This document shows positions 20,358 to 27,896 of a stretch of DNA of 64,000 nucleotides, piece by piece. Location of the stretch: the NCBI GenBank assembly GCA_030431875.1, contig JAUIIG010000009.1:1-64000 (forward strand). Direction: 5' to 3'. The DNA comes from Alphaproteobacteria bacterium (GTDB lineage Bacteria > Pseudomonadota > Alphaproteobacteria > Sphingomonadales > Sphingomonadaceae). Position numbers and translations under genes: made by a program. Below the pieces are notes generated by a model, which was given only the letters and a program-made list of their open reading frames with translations, did not search any database and was not told where the DNA came from. Position 1 is the first letter of the stretch. Each line of letters opens with the position of its first letter.

Positions 20358-23252
20358 ATGGCTCTCACCACTATCTCCGTAAAAGGCGCGCGCGAACATA
20401 ACCTCAAGGGGATCGATATCGATCTCCCGCGCGACAGCCTGATCGTCATCACCGGGCTCTCCGGATCGGGCAAGTCGTCGCTTGCCTTCGATACCATCTA
20501 TGCCGAGGGGCAGCGGCGCTATGTCGAGAGCCTCTCCGCCTATGCGCGGCAGTTCCTCGAGATGATGCAGAAGCCCGATGTCGAACATATCGACGGGCTG
20601 TCTCCCGCCATTTCGATCGAGCAGAAGACGACGAGCCGCAACCCGCGCTCGACCGTGGCGACGGTGACCGAGATCTACGACTACATGCGCCTGCTCTGGG
20701 CGCGGGTGGGGGTGCCCTATTCGCCCGCGACCGGCCTGCCGATCGAGGCGCAGACCGTGTCCAACATGGTCGACCGGGTCATGGCCCTGCCCGAAGGCAC
20801 GCGGCTTTACCTGCTCGCGCCTGTGGTGCGCGGCCGCAAGGGTGAGTACCGCAAGGAGCTGGCCGAGTGGCAGAAGGCGGGCTTCACCCGCGTGCGCATC
20901 GACGGCGAGATGTACGCGATCGAGGACGCGCCCGCGCTCGACAAGAAGTTCAAGCACGACATCGAAGTGGTGGTCGATCGCCTCGCGGTGAAGGAAGGGC
21001 TGGAAACGCGGCTCGCGGACTCGTTCGAGACCGCGCTCAAGCTGGCCGAGGGGCTGGCCTATGTCGACCTGGCCGACGGCGTGGTGCCGGGCCGCGAGGA
21101 CGAGGAAGCCGGCGGCGGCGCGATGAAGGGCGCGGGCATCCCCGCCAACCGCATCGTCTTCTCCGAGAAGTTCGCCTGCCCCGTCTCCGGCTTCACCATC
21201 GAGGAAGTCGAACCGCGCCTTTTCTCGTTCAACGCCCCGCAGGGGGCTTGCCCCACCTGTGACGGCATCGGCGAGAAGCAGCTGTTCGACCCGCAGCTGG
21301 TGGTGCCCAACGAGGAGCTGAGCCTGAAGAAGGGCGCCGTCGTGCCCTGGGCCAAGAGCAACCCGCCGTCGCCCTATTACATGCAGGTGCTGTCCAGCCT
21401 CGCGCGCGCCTACGGGTTCGACCTGGAGACGCCGTGGAACCAGCTGGAGCCGGACCAGCAGGACATCATCCTCTACGGCACCAAGGGCTATCCGGTGGAG
21501 CTCACCTTCAAGGACGGCCGCAAGGAATATACCGTGCAAAAGCCGTTCGAGGGGGTGATGGGCAACCTCAACCGCCGCCTCGCGCAGACGGACTCGGCGT
21601 GGATGCAGGAGGAGCTGGCCAAGTTCCAGACCGCGCAGCCGTGCGAGACCTGCCACGGTGCGCGCCTCAACGAGAAGGCGCGGGCGGTGAAGATCGACGG
21701 GACGGATATCAGCCAGCCCGTGCGCCTCTCCGTCTCCGACGCGCTGCACTTCTTCGAGACCCTGCCGGACAAGCTCTCCGACACGCAGAACCAGATCGCC
21801 CGCGCCATCCTGAAGGAAATCGTCGAGCGGCTGGGCTTCCTCAACAACGTCGGCCTCGACTACCTCAACCTCGACCGCACCAGCGGCACCCTGTCGGGCG
21901 GGGAGAGCCAGCGCATCCGCCTCGCCAGCCAGATCGGCTCCGGCCTGTCGGGCGTGCTCTATGTGCTCGACGAACCCTCCATCGGCCTGCACCAGCGCGA
22001 CAACGACCGGCTGCTGGAAACGCTCAAGCGCCTGCGCGACCTCGGCAACACGGTGATCGTGGTGGAGCATGACGAGGACGCCATCCGCGCGGCCGACCAC
22101 GTGGTGGACCTCGGCCCCGGCGCGGGCGTCCACGGCGGCGAAGTGGTGGCGCAGGGCACGCTGAAACAGGTGCTGAAGGCCAAGGGCTCGCTGACGGCAG
22201 ACTACCTCACCGGCCGCCGCAAGATCGAGGTCCCGGAAAAGCGCCGCAAGGGCAACGGTCACAAGCTGACGGTGCACGGCGCCAGGGCGAACAACCTCAA
22301 GGACGTCACCGCCTCCGTGCCGCTGGGCACCTTCACCTGCATCACCGGCGTGTCCGGATCGGGCAAGTCCAGCTTCACCATCGACACGCTCTACGCCGCC
22401 GCCGCGCGCACGCTGAACAACGCCCGCGTCATCGCCGGGGCGCACGACAAGGTGACCGGCCTCGAATACTGCGACAAGGTGATCGAGATCGACCAGTCGC
22501 CCATCGGCCGCACCCCGCGTAGCAACCCCGCCACCTATACCGGCGCCTTCACACAGATCCGCGACTGGTTCGCCGGCCTGCCGGAGGCGCAGGCGCGCGG
22601 CTACAAGCCGGGGCGCTTCAGCTTCAACGTCAAGGGCGGGCGGTGCGAGGCCTGCACCGGCGACGGCCTGATCAAGATCGAGATGCACTTCCTGCCCGAC
22701 GTCTACGTCACCTGCGAGGAATGCGGCGGCAAACGCTACAACCGCGAAACGCTGGAGGTGAAGTTCAAGGGCCACTCGATCGCCGACGTGCTCGACATGA
22801 CGATCGAGGACGCGGAGGGCTTCTTCAAGGCCGTGCCCCCCATCCGTGACAAGATGCACATGCTCAACGAGGTGGGGCTGGGCTATGTCAAGGTCGGCCA
22901 GCAGGCGACGACGCTGTCAGGCGGCGAAGCGCAGCGCGTGAAACTGGCGAAGGAACTGTCCAAGCGCTCCACCGGACAGACGCTCTACATCCTCGACGAG
23001 CCGACCACCGGCCTGCACTTCGAGGACGTGCGCAAGCTGCTGGAAGTGCTGCACCGGCTGGTGGACCAGGGGAACTCCGTGGTGGTGATCGAGCACAATC
23101 TCGACGTGATCAAGACCGCGGACCACGTGCTGGACCTTGGGCCTGATGGTGGCGTGCGCGGGGGTGAGGTTGTCGCGCAGGGTACGCCGGAGGAGGTTGC
23201 GAAGGTTGAGGGGAGCTATACGGGGGCGTATTTGCGGGGGATGTTGGGGTAG
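20358..23252 (+). CDS. uvrA: Excinuclease ABC subunit A
   Basis: The damage-recognition ATPase of nucleotide excision repair, 964 residues. It has two ABC modules: the first Walker A is [13 protein letters not shown] (about residue 30) and the second [11 protein letters not shown] (about residue 660), each with an LSGGE signature ([13 protein letters not shown] and [13 protein letters not shown]) and a Walker [10 protein letters not shown] / ILDEPTTGL. Zinc-binding Cys pairs are seen in [16 protein letters not shown], and CEACTGDG with CEECGGKR. Length and motif order are normal. The last 30 or so codons use GGG, GTT and TTG much more than the rest of the gene. The gene is monocistronic and under a LexA box. 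Confidence 0.98.
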   Translation: MALTTISVKGAREHNLKGIDIDLPRDSLIVITGLSGSGKSSLAFDTIYAEGQRRYVESLSAYARQFLEMMQKPDVEHIDGLSPAISIEQKTTSRNPRSTVATVTEIYDYMRLLWARVGVPYSPATGLPIEAQTVSNMVDRVMALPEGTRLYLLAPVVRGRKGEYRKELAEWQKAGFTRVRIDGEMYAIEDAPALDKKFKHDIEVVVDRLAVKEGLETRLADSFETALKLAEGLAYVDLADGVVPGREDEEAGGGAMKGAGIPANRIVFSEKFACPVSGFTIEEVEPRLFSFNAPQGACPTCDGIGEKQLFDPQLVVPNEELSLKKGAVVPWAKSNPPSPYYMQVLSSLARAYGFDLETPWNQLEPDQQDIILYGTKGYPVELTFKDGRKEYTVQKPFEGVMGNLNRRLAQTDSAWMQEELAKFQTAQPCETCHGARLNEKARAVKIDGTDISQPVRLSVSDALHFFETLPDKLSDTQNQIARAILKEIVERLGFLNNVGLDYLNLDRTSGTLSGGESQRIRLASQIGSGLSGVLYVLDEPSIGLHQRDNDRLLETLKRLRDLGNTVIVVEHDEDAIRAADHVVDLGPGAGVHGGEVVAQGTLKQVLKAKGSLTADYLTGRRKIEVPEKRRKGNGHKLTVHGARANNLKDVTASVPLGTFTCITGVSGSGKSSFTIDTLYAAAARTLNNARVIAGAHDKVTGLEYCDKVIEIDQSPIGRTPRSNPATYTGAFTQIRDWFAGLPEAQARGYKPGRFSFNVKGGRCEACTGDGLIKIEMHFLPDVYVTCEECGGKRYNRETLEVKFKGHSIADVLDMTIEDAEGFFKAVPPIRDKMHMLNEVGLGYVKVGQQATTLSGGEAQRVKLAKELSKRSTGQTLYILDEPTTGLHFEDVRKLLEVLHRLVDQGNSVVVIEHNLDVIKTADHVLDLGPDGGVRGGEVVAQGTPEEVAKVEGSYTGAYLRGMLG

Positions 23253-23335
23253 AAGTAGCCTTGCATCGAATTGCACTTGTAAATCGTTGAAAATACGCGA
23301 ACGGTGGTTTGGAATTGTGTGCATGCGAGGTTGAA

Positions 23336-23530
23336 GTGACGGAAGAAGAAAAGATTGTTCGAGATATTCAGACCCTTCGTGAATCAATTCAATTGGCCGC
23401 GAATGAACTTTTCATCTCGGTTACGCCTGCCGGAAAGCAAAGCGTACGGGTTCAAATAGATTTGCTCCAAAAAGAGCTTCTCGAGCTTCTAGTTCGACTT
23501 GATGAAAGTGATCAAAGTGTGGAGAGTTAA
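23336..23530 (+). CDS. 64-residue hypothetical protein in AT-rich islet
   Basis: A short ORF starting at GTG 23336, with a GAGG ribosome binding site 5 nt upstream; starts at TTG 23309 or 23315 would add a few residues. The product is acidic and helical (TEEEKIVRDIQTLRESIQLA, then QIDLLQKELLELLVRLDES), likely to form a coiled coil. Base composition is clearly lower in GC than uvrA. It ends 42 bp from the convergent end of the TIR-like gene, and both share the low-GC character, so the two may have arrived together. No homologue recognised; it could be a partner or regulator of the neighbour. Confidence 0.5.
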   Translation: MTEEEKIVRDIQTLRESIQLAANELFISVTPAGKQSVRVQIDLLQKELLELLVRLDESDQSVES

Positions 23531-23572
23531 CACCGTTAGCTAGAAATCGGCGTACCCCAGTGCGGTCAATGC

Positions 23573-24685
23573 CTAAGCTGCCTGTACCTTGACCAAGCCC
23601 AGCCCGACTAACTCTTTAAGAATCTCCAGTGCTTTACTTTTTATTTCTCCCTTGGCGAATGTGATATACCCTAAATCACTGAAGTCAGAAGGGAAAACAA
23701 CGCCATCCTCTTTGAGGATGATTATCTTTGTTTCATACAGAATGCTGGCGGCCCCCAGTTCATAGACTGCGTTTTCACTCGGGCGCCAAATTTCTATATA
23801 CTCCTCAGAGCCTTTTTCTTGCTTAAAGAACTGCTCATCCTTTGTGAAAACGAAAATGCCAGCACTGCATTCTTGCATCAGTTTGGCGACTTTTCGAGAG
23901 ATAGGCTGACCAGCATTAGGTTCGTCAATAGCAACTTTGTAAGGTATCTTGAACTCATCCAAGATTTTCTTGAGTTCGTTAAGGGGCGCATGACTCTTCC
24001 CGTGGGCTACAAACAATTGTTTCGGCTTCGTGGGGGCGGACGGCTCACTTGACTCATTTCCCTGTGCAGAAGGTGTAAGCACGCTTTGGTCTATGGTTGG
24101 CGTTTCATCAGGTTGACCAGCCAAGTCGGGAGCAAGTTCCTGATTGGCGATATTTTGCGATTGACCATTTTCGACCGCGTTTAACCTCACATATTCAGCA
24201 CCGCTGATTGACTGAATAATGCCTACGTAACGTGCATTCTCAAGAAGTACTTCGACAAATTCAGAAGTGAGAGTTGAATGAATGCCGAAAGATTTCTCAA
24301 GAGTATTTTCCAGGAACTTCGGGTCTGGAAGCTTGTTTTTGTCAAATTTTTCAAGAACTCGCCGAAACGGCTCAACACTAAGGATTGCCTGAAGCTTCCC
24401 CTGATTTATATCTGAATGGCTCGTTGGCTTGAGAATCTTTGATGCTAGGTCAGTTAGGCTAATGTTCTCAGCTTTTTCAGTTCCCGTCGTAAGGCCATAA
24501 AGGCGGGAGCATGAGAGCAGCAATTTGAATTCGCTGCTACTTGGCGTTCGGCCAATTGCATCAGCGACCAAGAGGCGGTCCATCGGTCCGCCTGCTCCCT
24601 TTTCCACTATCGCTTCGGCTATCACTAGTGACTTCTCTAGTGAGCGGCGAGGGTAATTACGTTGGATTTTCGAGTTATTGGCCAT
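23573..24685 (-). CDS. TIR-like nucleotide-binding domain protein, candidate defence effector
   Basis: A 370-residue protein in three parts: a helical, winged-helix-like N-terminal domain (about 13-170), a Gln/Ser/Pro-rich linker (171-221) and a C-terminal TIR-like domain (222-360). The last part matches the PF10137 pattern (Predicted nucleotide-binding protein containing TIR-like domain): KQLFVAHGKSHAPLNELKKI, EPNAGQPISRKV, CSAGIFVFTKDE, and SENAVYELGAASIL with the likely catalytic Glu309. Family members serve as NAD+-cleaving effectors in CBASS and Pycsar phage defence, but no cyclase gene is nearby. The gene is far poorer in GC than its surroundings (22 of 60 bases G/C at 24301-24360 against 36 of 60 at 22741-22800), a sign of transfer. 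The N-terminal domain is not one I can name. Confidence 0.85.
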   Translation of the reverse strand: MANNSKIQRNYPRRSLEKSLVIAEAIVEKGAGGPMDRLLVADAIGRTPSSSEFKLLLSCSRLYGLTTGTEKAENISLTDLASKILKPTSHSDINQGKLQAILSVEPFRRVLEKFDKNKLPDPKFLENTLEKSFGIHSTLTSEFVEVLLENARYVGIIQSISGAEYVRLNAVENGQSQNIANQELAPDLAGQPDETPTIDQSVLTPSAQGNESSEPSAPTKPKQLFVAHGKSHAPLNELKKILDEFKIPYKVAIDEPNAGQPISRKVAKLMQECSAGIFVFTKDEQFFKQEKGSEEYIEIWRPSENAVYELGAASILYETKIIILKEDGVVFPSDFSDLGYITFAKGEIKSKALEILKELVGLGLVKVQAA

Positions 24686-24864
24686 GCTTCATTGTTTCCA
24701 CTAGTTCTTAAAGGTCAAGCATTTTGCTGAGATTGCAGCATAATTTGGTGGAAAACTTCGAGAATTCCGACAAGTGCAAATCAAATTGAATCGCAAGGTT
24801 TCCTACACCCCCCAATCCATGCCTCCCTGCGCGGTCCTCTCAACCGCACAGGCACACTCACGGC

Positions 24865-25866
24865 ATGACTTCCATCTCCACGCTCTCGCCACTCCAGCAG
24901 GCACAGCTCAATCCCGGCGACTTTCCCGATCCTGACGATCCCGGCACCTACCGCTCCGCCGCGCGGCAGCAGGTGGCGCTGACGCCCGCGCGGATGGCGG
25001 ACTTCCTTGAGAGCCTGCAGGTGCTCGGCAATGTCTCCATCGCCTGTCGGCGCGCTGGCGTGGCGCGGCAGACGGCTTACCGGGCGCGGCGGCGCTCGGC
25101 GGGGTTTGCGCGGGCATGGGATGCGGCGCTGGTCGCGGCGCGGACGGTCGCCGAGGCGGAGCTGGCCGAGCGCGCGCTCAACGGGGTGGAGGAGGCGGTC
25201 TATTACCACGGCGAGGAGGTGGCGCGGCGGCGGCGCTACGATTCCCGCCTGCTGCTGGCGCACCTCGCGCGGCTCGACAAGGCGGCCGAGCGGCTCGACG
25301 TCGCGGCCACGCTGCATATGCTCGACGACCAGATCGATGCGCTTCGTGCGGCGGGGGATCGCGAGGTGGAAGTGCTGGAGGCAAAGGTTGCGCCGGATGC
25401 CCTTCGACAGGTCCAGGACGAGCGGGACCTCGTTCGCGACCCCAAGGGGTTTGCGGAGCAGCGCGCGGTTGCCGAAGAAAAGGCAGTGCTTCGACAAGCT
25501 CAGCACGAACGGGGTGAGGGTAGGGAGGTTTCCGGTCAGGACACTGTCACACCTGTCACACCTTGCCCGGATTGCGGGGGCTTCTGCATCGACGCGGCTG
25601 CCGATCCCAAGGTGCGGCTGACGCAGGAGGACTGCATGTGGCTGGGCAACCGGCTGGACCGCATGGACGCCGCGCGTCCGCGCAAGGCCCTGCGCCCGTT
25701 CGAACTCGATCCCGATGGCGATCCCGATGGCGAGCTGGAGGCGATCCAGCTGATGGCCTTCGAGGACGGGATCGAGCGCTGGTGGGAGATGACGCTCCCC
25801 GAAGACGAGGACGAGGAGGAGGAAGACCAACCCCCGTTCGCCTCGAGCGAAGTCGAGAGGCGCTAG
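24865..25866 (+). CDS. Terminase small subunit-like protein with REP-like insertions
   Basis: A 333-residue protein. Its N-terminal half resembles the helix-turn-helix part of phage terminase small subunits (FLESLQVLGNVSIACRRAGVARQTAYRAR, continuing to a second helical region rich in Ala/Arg/Glu). The middle and tail are low in complexity, ending in a run of acidic residues (EDEDEEEED). No large subunit, portal or capsid gene is near, so it is not an active prophage; such orphan copies are common in sphingomonads. Three stretches of the coding sequence are REP-like palindromes: codons at 25400-25428, 25486-25514, and the last codons plus stop within 25833-25902. A Cys pair (CPDCGGFC) lies between. 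Confidence 0.75.
   Translation: MTSISTLSPLQQAQLNPGDFPDPDDPGTYRSAARQQVALTPARMADFLESLQVLGNVSIACRRAGVARQTAYRARRRSAGFARAWDAALVAARTVAEAELAERALNGVEEAVYYHGEEVARRRRYDSRLLLAHLARLDKAAERLDVAATLHMLDDQIDALRAAGDREVEVLEAKVAPDALRQVQDERDLVRDPKGFAEQRAVAEEKAVLRQAQHERGEGREVSGQDTVTPVTPCPDCGGFCIDAAADPKVRLTQEDCMWLGNRLDRMDAARPRKALRPFELDPDGDPDGELEAIQLMAFEDGIERWWEMTLPEDEDEEEEDQPPFASSEVERR
25400..25428. repeat. REP-like palindrome inside coding sequence, copy 1
   Basis: The stretch CCTTCGACAGGTCCAGGACG (and on to GAGCGGGAC) is a degenerate version of the sphingomonad dispersed palindrome of the CTTCGACAAGCTCAGCACGAACGG type. It lies in frame inside the terminase-like gene. Confidence 0.6.
25486..25514. repeat. REP-like palindrome inside coding sequence, copy 2
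   Basis: GTGCTTCGACAAGCTCAGCA followed by CGAACGGGG, the cleanest copy in the window. The arms GTGCT...AGCAC pair around the TCGACAAGCTC centre. It is in frame and encodes part of the low-complexity linker of the terminase-like protein. Confidence 0.75.
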
Positions 25867-25902
25867 CGCCAGCGTGTCTCGACTGCGCTCGACACGAACG
25901 GG
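25833..25902. repeat. REPIN-like inverted pair spanning a stop codon
   Basis: Two REP-like units in opposite orientation: CCCGTTCG at 25833-25840 and CGAACGGG at 25895-25902 are perfect outer arms, and each half has its own inner palindrome (CTCGAGCGAAGTCGAG; TCTCGACTGCGCTCGA). The 70-nt pair could fold as one long hairpin. The left unit encodes the last residues of the terminase-like protein and the stop lies between the two units. Confidence 0.7.
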
Positions 25903-25969
25903 ACGGGAGCACTGGACAAGCAGGGAGAGACTGCCTGATAGGGGGTGCAATGGTGACAGGGGGCAGCAA

Positions 25970-26767
25970 GTGACCGAGAAGGTGTTCATCGTGGGGCCGC
26001 TGCGTTCCGGCACCTCGCTGACCGCGCGCTGCCTCGACGACCATCCGCGCGCGATCTGCCTGTGCGAAAGCGAGATCAGCCACGCGCTGTTCGCCCCCTA
26101 CAAGGTGCGGCTGCACTTCGAACGGATGCGCGCCCACGGCCTCGGCCCGCTGGAGATCACCGGCCTGCTCGACGGCAAGCGGCAGGAGAGCGTGGAGGAC
26201 CTGCTGCGCTGGTACGACGACGTGCTGCCGATCCTGCGCGGGCGGCTGGGCAAGCCCGATCCGCTGGTGCTGGGCGACAAGAGCCCCGATCTCGACTTCG
26301 CGCAGGCCACGGTGGCCCCGATCGCCGAGCGGTACCGGCTGGTCTACGCGGTGCGTGATCCGCGCGCGGTGCTGCGCTCGATCTGGCGCGACGACCAGAC
26401 GGCGGACCAGAAGCTGGCCCGCTGGCGCGCCTTCAAGCGCAACATCACCTCCTGGCGGCCCTGGTGGGATGCGCCGGGCCTGCTGGTCAGCCGCTACGAG
26501 GACCTGGTGACGCGGCCGGAGGAGACCATGCGCGCGCTCTATGCCCACTGCGGGCTGGAATACTCCGAGCGGTTCATGGAGGGGTTCGAGCGGCTCTTCC
26601 CGCATCGCTTCCTGTGGAAGACCGCGATCGACTGGGAAACCGGCGTGCGCCGCCAGTTCGACCCCGCCAAGGCCGAGGTGCGCGGCGAGGAGCTGGGCGA
26701 GGCCGAGCGCGCCTTGCTGGCCGACGACATGCGGGTGGCGGAGTTCCGCGAACGCTTCGGCTACTGA
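25970..26767 (+). CDS. Sulfotransferase family protein
   Basis: A 265-residue protein of the bacterial sulfotransferase family. The PAPS-binding 5'-phosphosulfate loop is FIVGPLRSGTSLT near residue 5, and the 3'-phosphate contact region is YAVRDPRAVLRSIW around residue 123; RYEDLVTRPEETMRALYAHCG is a usual family block. It should move a sulfo group from PAPS to an unknown acceptor such as a lipid or glycan. GTG 25970 is used: it follows a GGGGG ribosome binding site and begins just before the P-loop. A 32-codon longer start would lie inside the REP-like element. No operon partner gives the substrate. Confidence 0.85.
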   Translation: MTEKVFIVGPLRSGTSLTARCLDDHPRAICLCESEISHALFAPYKVRLHFERMRAHGLGPLEITGLLDGKRQESVEDLLRWYDDVLPILRGRLGKPDPLVLGDKSPDLDFAQATVAPIAERYRLVYAVRDPRAVLRSIWRDDQTADQKLARWRAFKRNITSWRPWWDAPGLLVSRYEDLVTRPEETMRALYAHCGLEYSERFMEGFERLFPHRFLWKTAIDWETGVRRQFDPAKAEVRGEELGEAERALLADDMRVAEFRERFGY

Positions 26768-26776
26768 CCGCAGCGG

Positions 26777-26808
26777 GGCCATATGCGGGAAAGCGCATGT
26801 ATGGCCTT
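26777..26808 (+). terminator. Hairpin after sulfotransferase gene
   Basis: GGCCATATGCG and CGCATGTATGGCC form an 11-bp stem with a 2-nt bulge and a GGAAAG-type loop, 10 nt after the sulfotransferase stop. There is no clear T run, so it may stabilise the 3' end or terminate weakly. Confidence 0.4.
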
Positions 26809-26873
26809 GCCTACGGGCGGCATACGTGTCTAGCTTGTGACACAACCAGCAACAGGACCGGGACTTCCTGCCA

Positions 26874-27530
26874 ATGGCCACTGTATCGACCGCCGCCCGT
26901 CCGGGCGCAGCCGCCGCGCGTGACTTCACCGTCAAGCCGCTCTTCGCCGAACCCTACATGGTGATGAACATCAAAGACGCGATCAGTCCGAAGCAGGTGA
27001 AATTCATCAAGGCGCTCAAGATGAACGCCAACCAGGTGAACCAGATCTCCGAGGAGCTGTACCTGTTCCAGCGGCCGGAGATGAAAAGCATTGCCGAGGC
27101 CGTGGATGCCGCCTTGCAGACCTTTGCGCGGGAAGTGATGGGCATCCACCAGCGGCTGGAAGTGACGCAGAGCTGGGCGCTGAAGAACCCGCCGGGCGTG
27201 GGCATGCACGGGCATACCCATTCGAATTCGCTGGTGTCCGGCTCGCTCTACTTCGCGCCGCTGCCCGATCCCCCCGGCAACATGATCTTCGAGCGTTTCA
27301 ATGACTATCGCCAGCTGGAGCTGGCCGTCGACCAGACGAAGACCAACATCTACAACGCCCCGCGCAATGCCGTGGTGCCGAAGGAAGGCGACCTGGTGCT
27401 GTTCTCCAGTGCTATCCAGCACTACGTGGAGACCAACAACTCCAACCAGGATCGCCATTCGATCGCCTTCAACACCTTCGTTCGCGGGAAGATCGGATCG
27501 TTCCGCGATGTCAGCGAGCTGGAGCTGTAG
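26874..27530 (+). CDS. Putative 2OG-Fe(II) oxygenase
   Basis: A 218-residue protein matching the 2OG-FeII_Oxy_5 type (PF13759, as in TIGR02466). The iron-binding region reads GMHGHTHSNSLVSGSLYF (about residues 103-120), and the distal His and 2OG-binding Arg are in SSAIQHYVETNNSNQDRHSI. The C-terminal FNTFVRGKIGS fits the closing strands. The substrate is unknown; relatives are often next to TPR or sulfotransferase genes, and here the sulfotransferase gene precedes it on the same strand after 106 bp. That could mean a shared modification path, but the hairpin between them argues for separate transcripts. Confidence 0.8.
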   Translation: MATVSTAARPGAAAARDFTVKPLFAEPYMVMNIKDAISPKQVKFIKALKMNANQVNQISEELYLFQRPEMKSIAEAVDAALQTFAREVMGIHQRLEVTQSWALKNPPGVGMHGHTHSNSLVSGSLYFAPLPDPPGNMIFERFNDYRQLELAVDQTKTNIYNAPRNAVVPKEGDLVLFSSAIQHYVETNNSNQDRHSIAFNTFVRGKIGSFRDVSELEL

Positions 27531-27538
27531 GCAAGCGC

Positions 27539-27820
27539 TCAGCGGCGCGCGTGCCGCTCGACCAGTTCTTTCGATTCCTTCAGGCCGAGCCCGCTGGCGA
27601 GGCGGACATGCTTGATCGCCTCGATCTTGTTGCCGCGTTCGAGAGCCTCGGTGACTTCGGGCAGGGCCATCAGCGCCGCCTCGTCGATGCTATGGAGAGG
27701 CGGGGCATCGCGGCGTTGCTGCGACAGCATGTCGTCGGCGCCTGACTTGCGGATCACGGCAAGCGCCAGCAGCGCGGTAACGACGAACAGGCCGGCAAGT
27801 ATCCAGAGTGGCACGAACAT
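27539..27820 (-). CDS. Membrane-anchored ribosomal protein L7/L12 C-terminal-like protein
   Basis: A 93-residue protein: one N-terminal membrane helix (PLWILAGLFVVTALLALAV), a short linker, then a region similar to the L7/L12 C-terminal domain (EALERGNKIEAIKHVRLASG and LGLKESKELVERH, residues 58-92). In L7/L12 this domain binds translation factors; membrane-anchored versions are seen in several bacteria, with no defined role. GGGGGA lies 5 nt before the ATG. The C-terminus is 8 bp from the convergent 2OG oxygenase. Confidence 0.8.
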   Translation of the reverse strand: MFVPLWILAGLFVVTALLALAVIRKSGADDMLSQQRRDAPPLHSIDEAALMALPEVTEALERGNKIEAIKHVRLASGLGLKESKELVERHARR

Positions 27821-27896
27821 GCTGATCCCCCTGCAGTCTTGAGACTAGGCTGTCCTACACCATCGCGGCCATGAAAGGGAGCTTCAGGCCGGGTCG

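Noticed and set aside
20205-22859. Long minus-strand ORF (884 codons) opposite uvrA
   Set aside because: uvrA on the plus strand has every family motif. The opposite frame is a by-product of strong GC third-position bias and has a low-complexity His/Val/Gly/Arg composition.
24865-25866. Start of a prophage
   Set aside because: Only a terminase small-subunit-like gene is present; the next genes are a sulfotransferase and an oxygenase, with no large terminase, portal, capsid or integrase.
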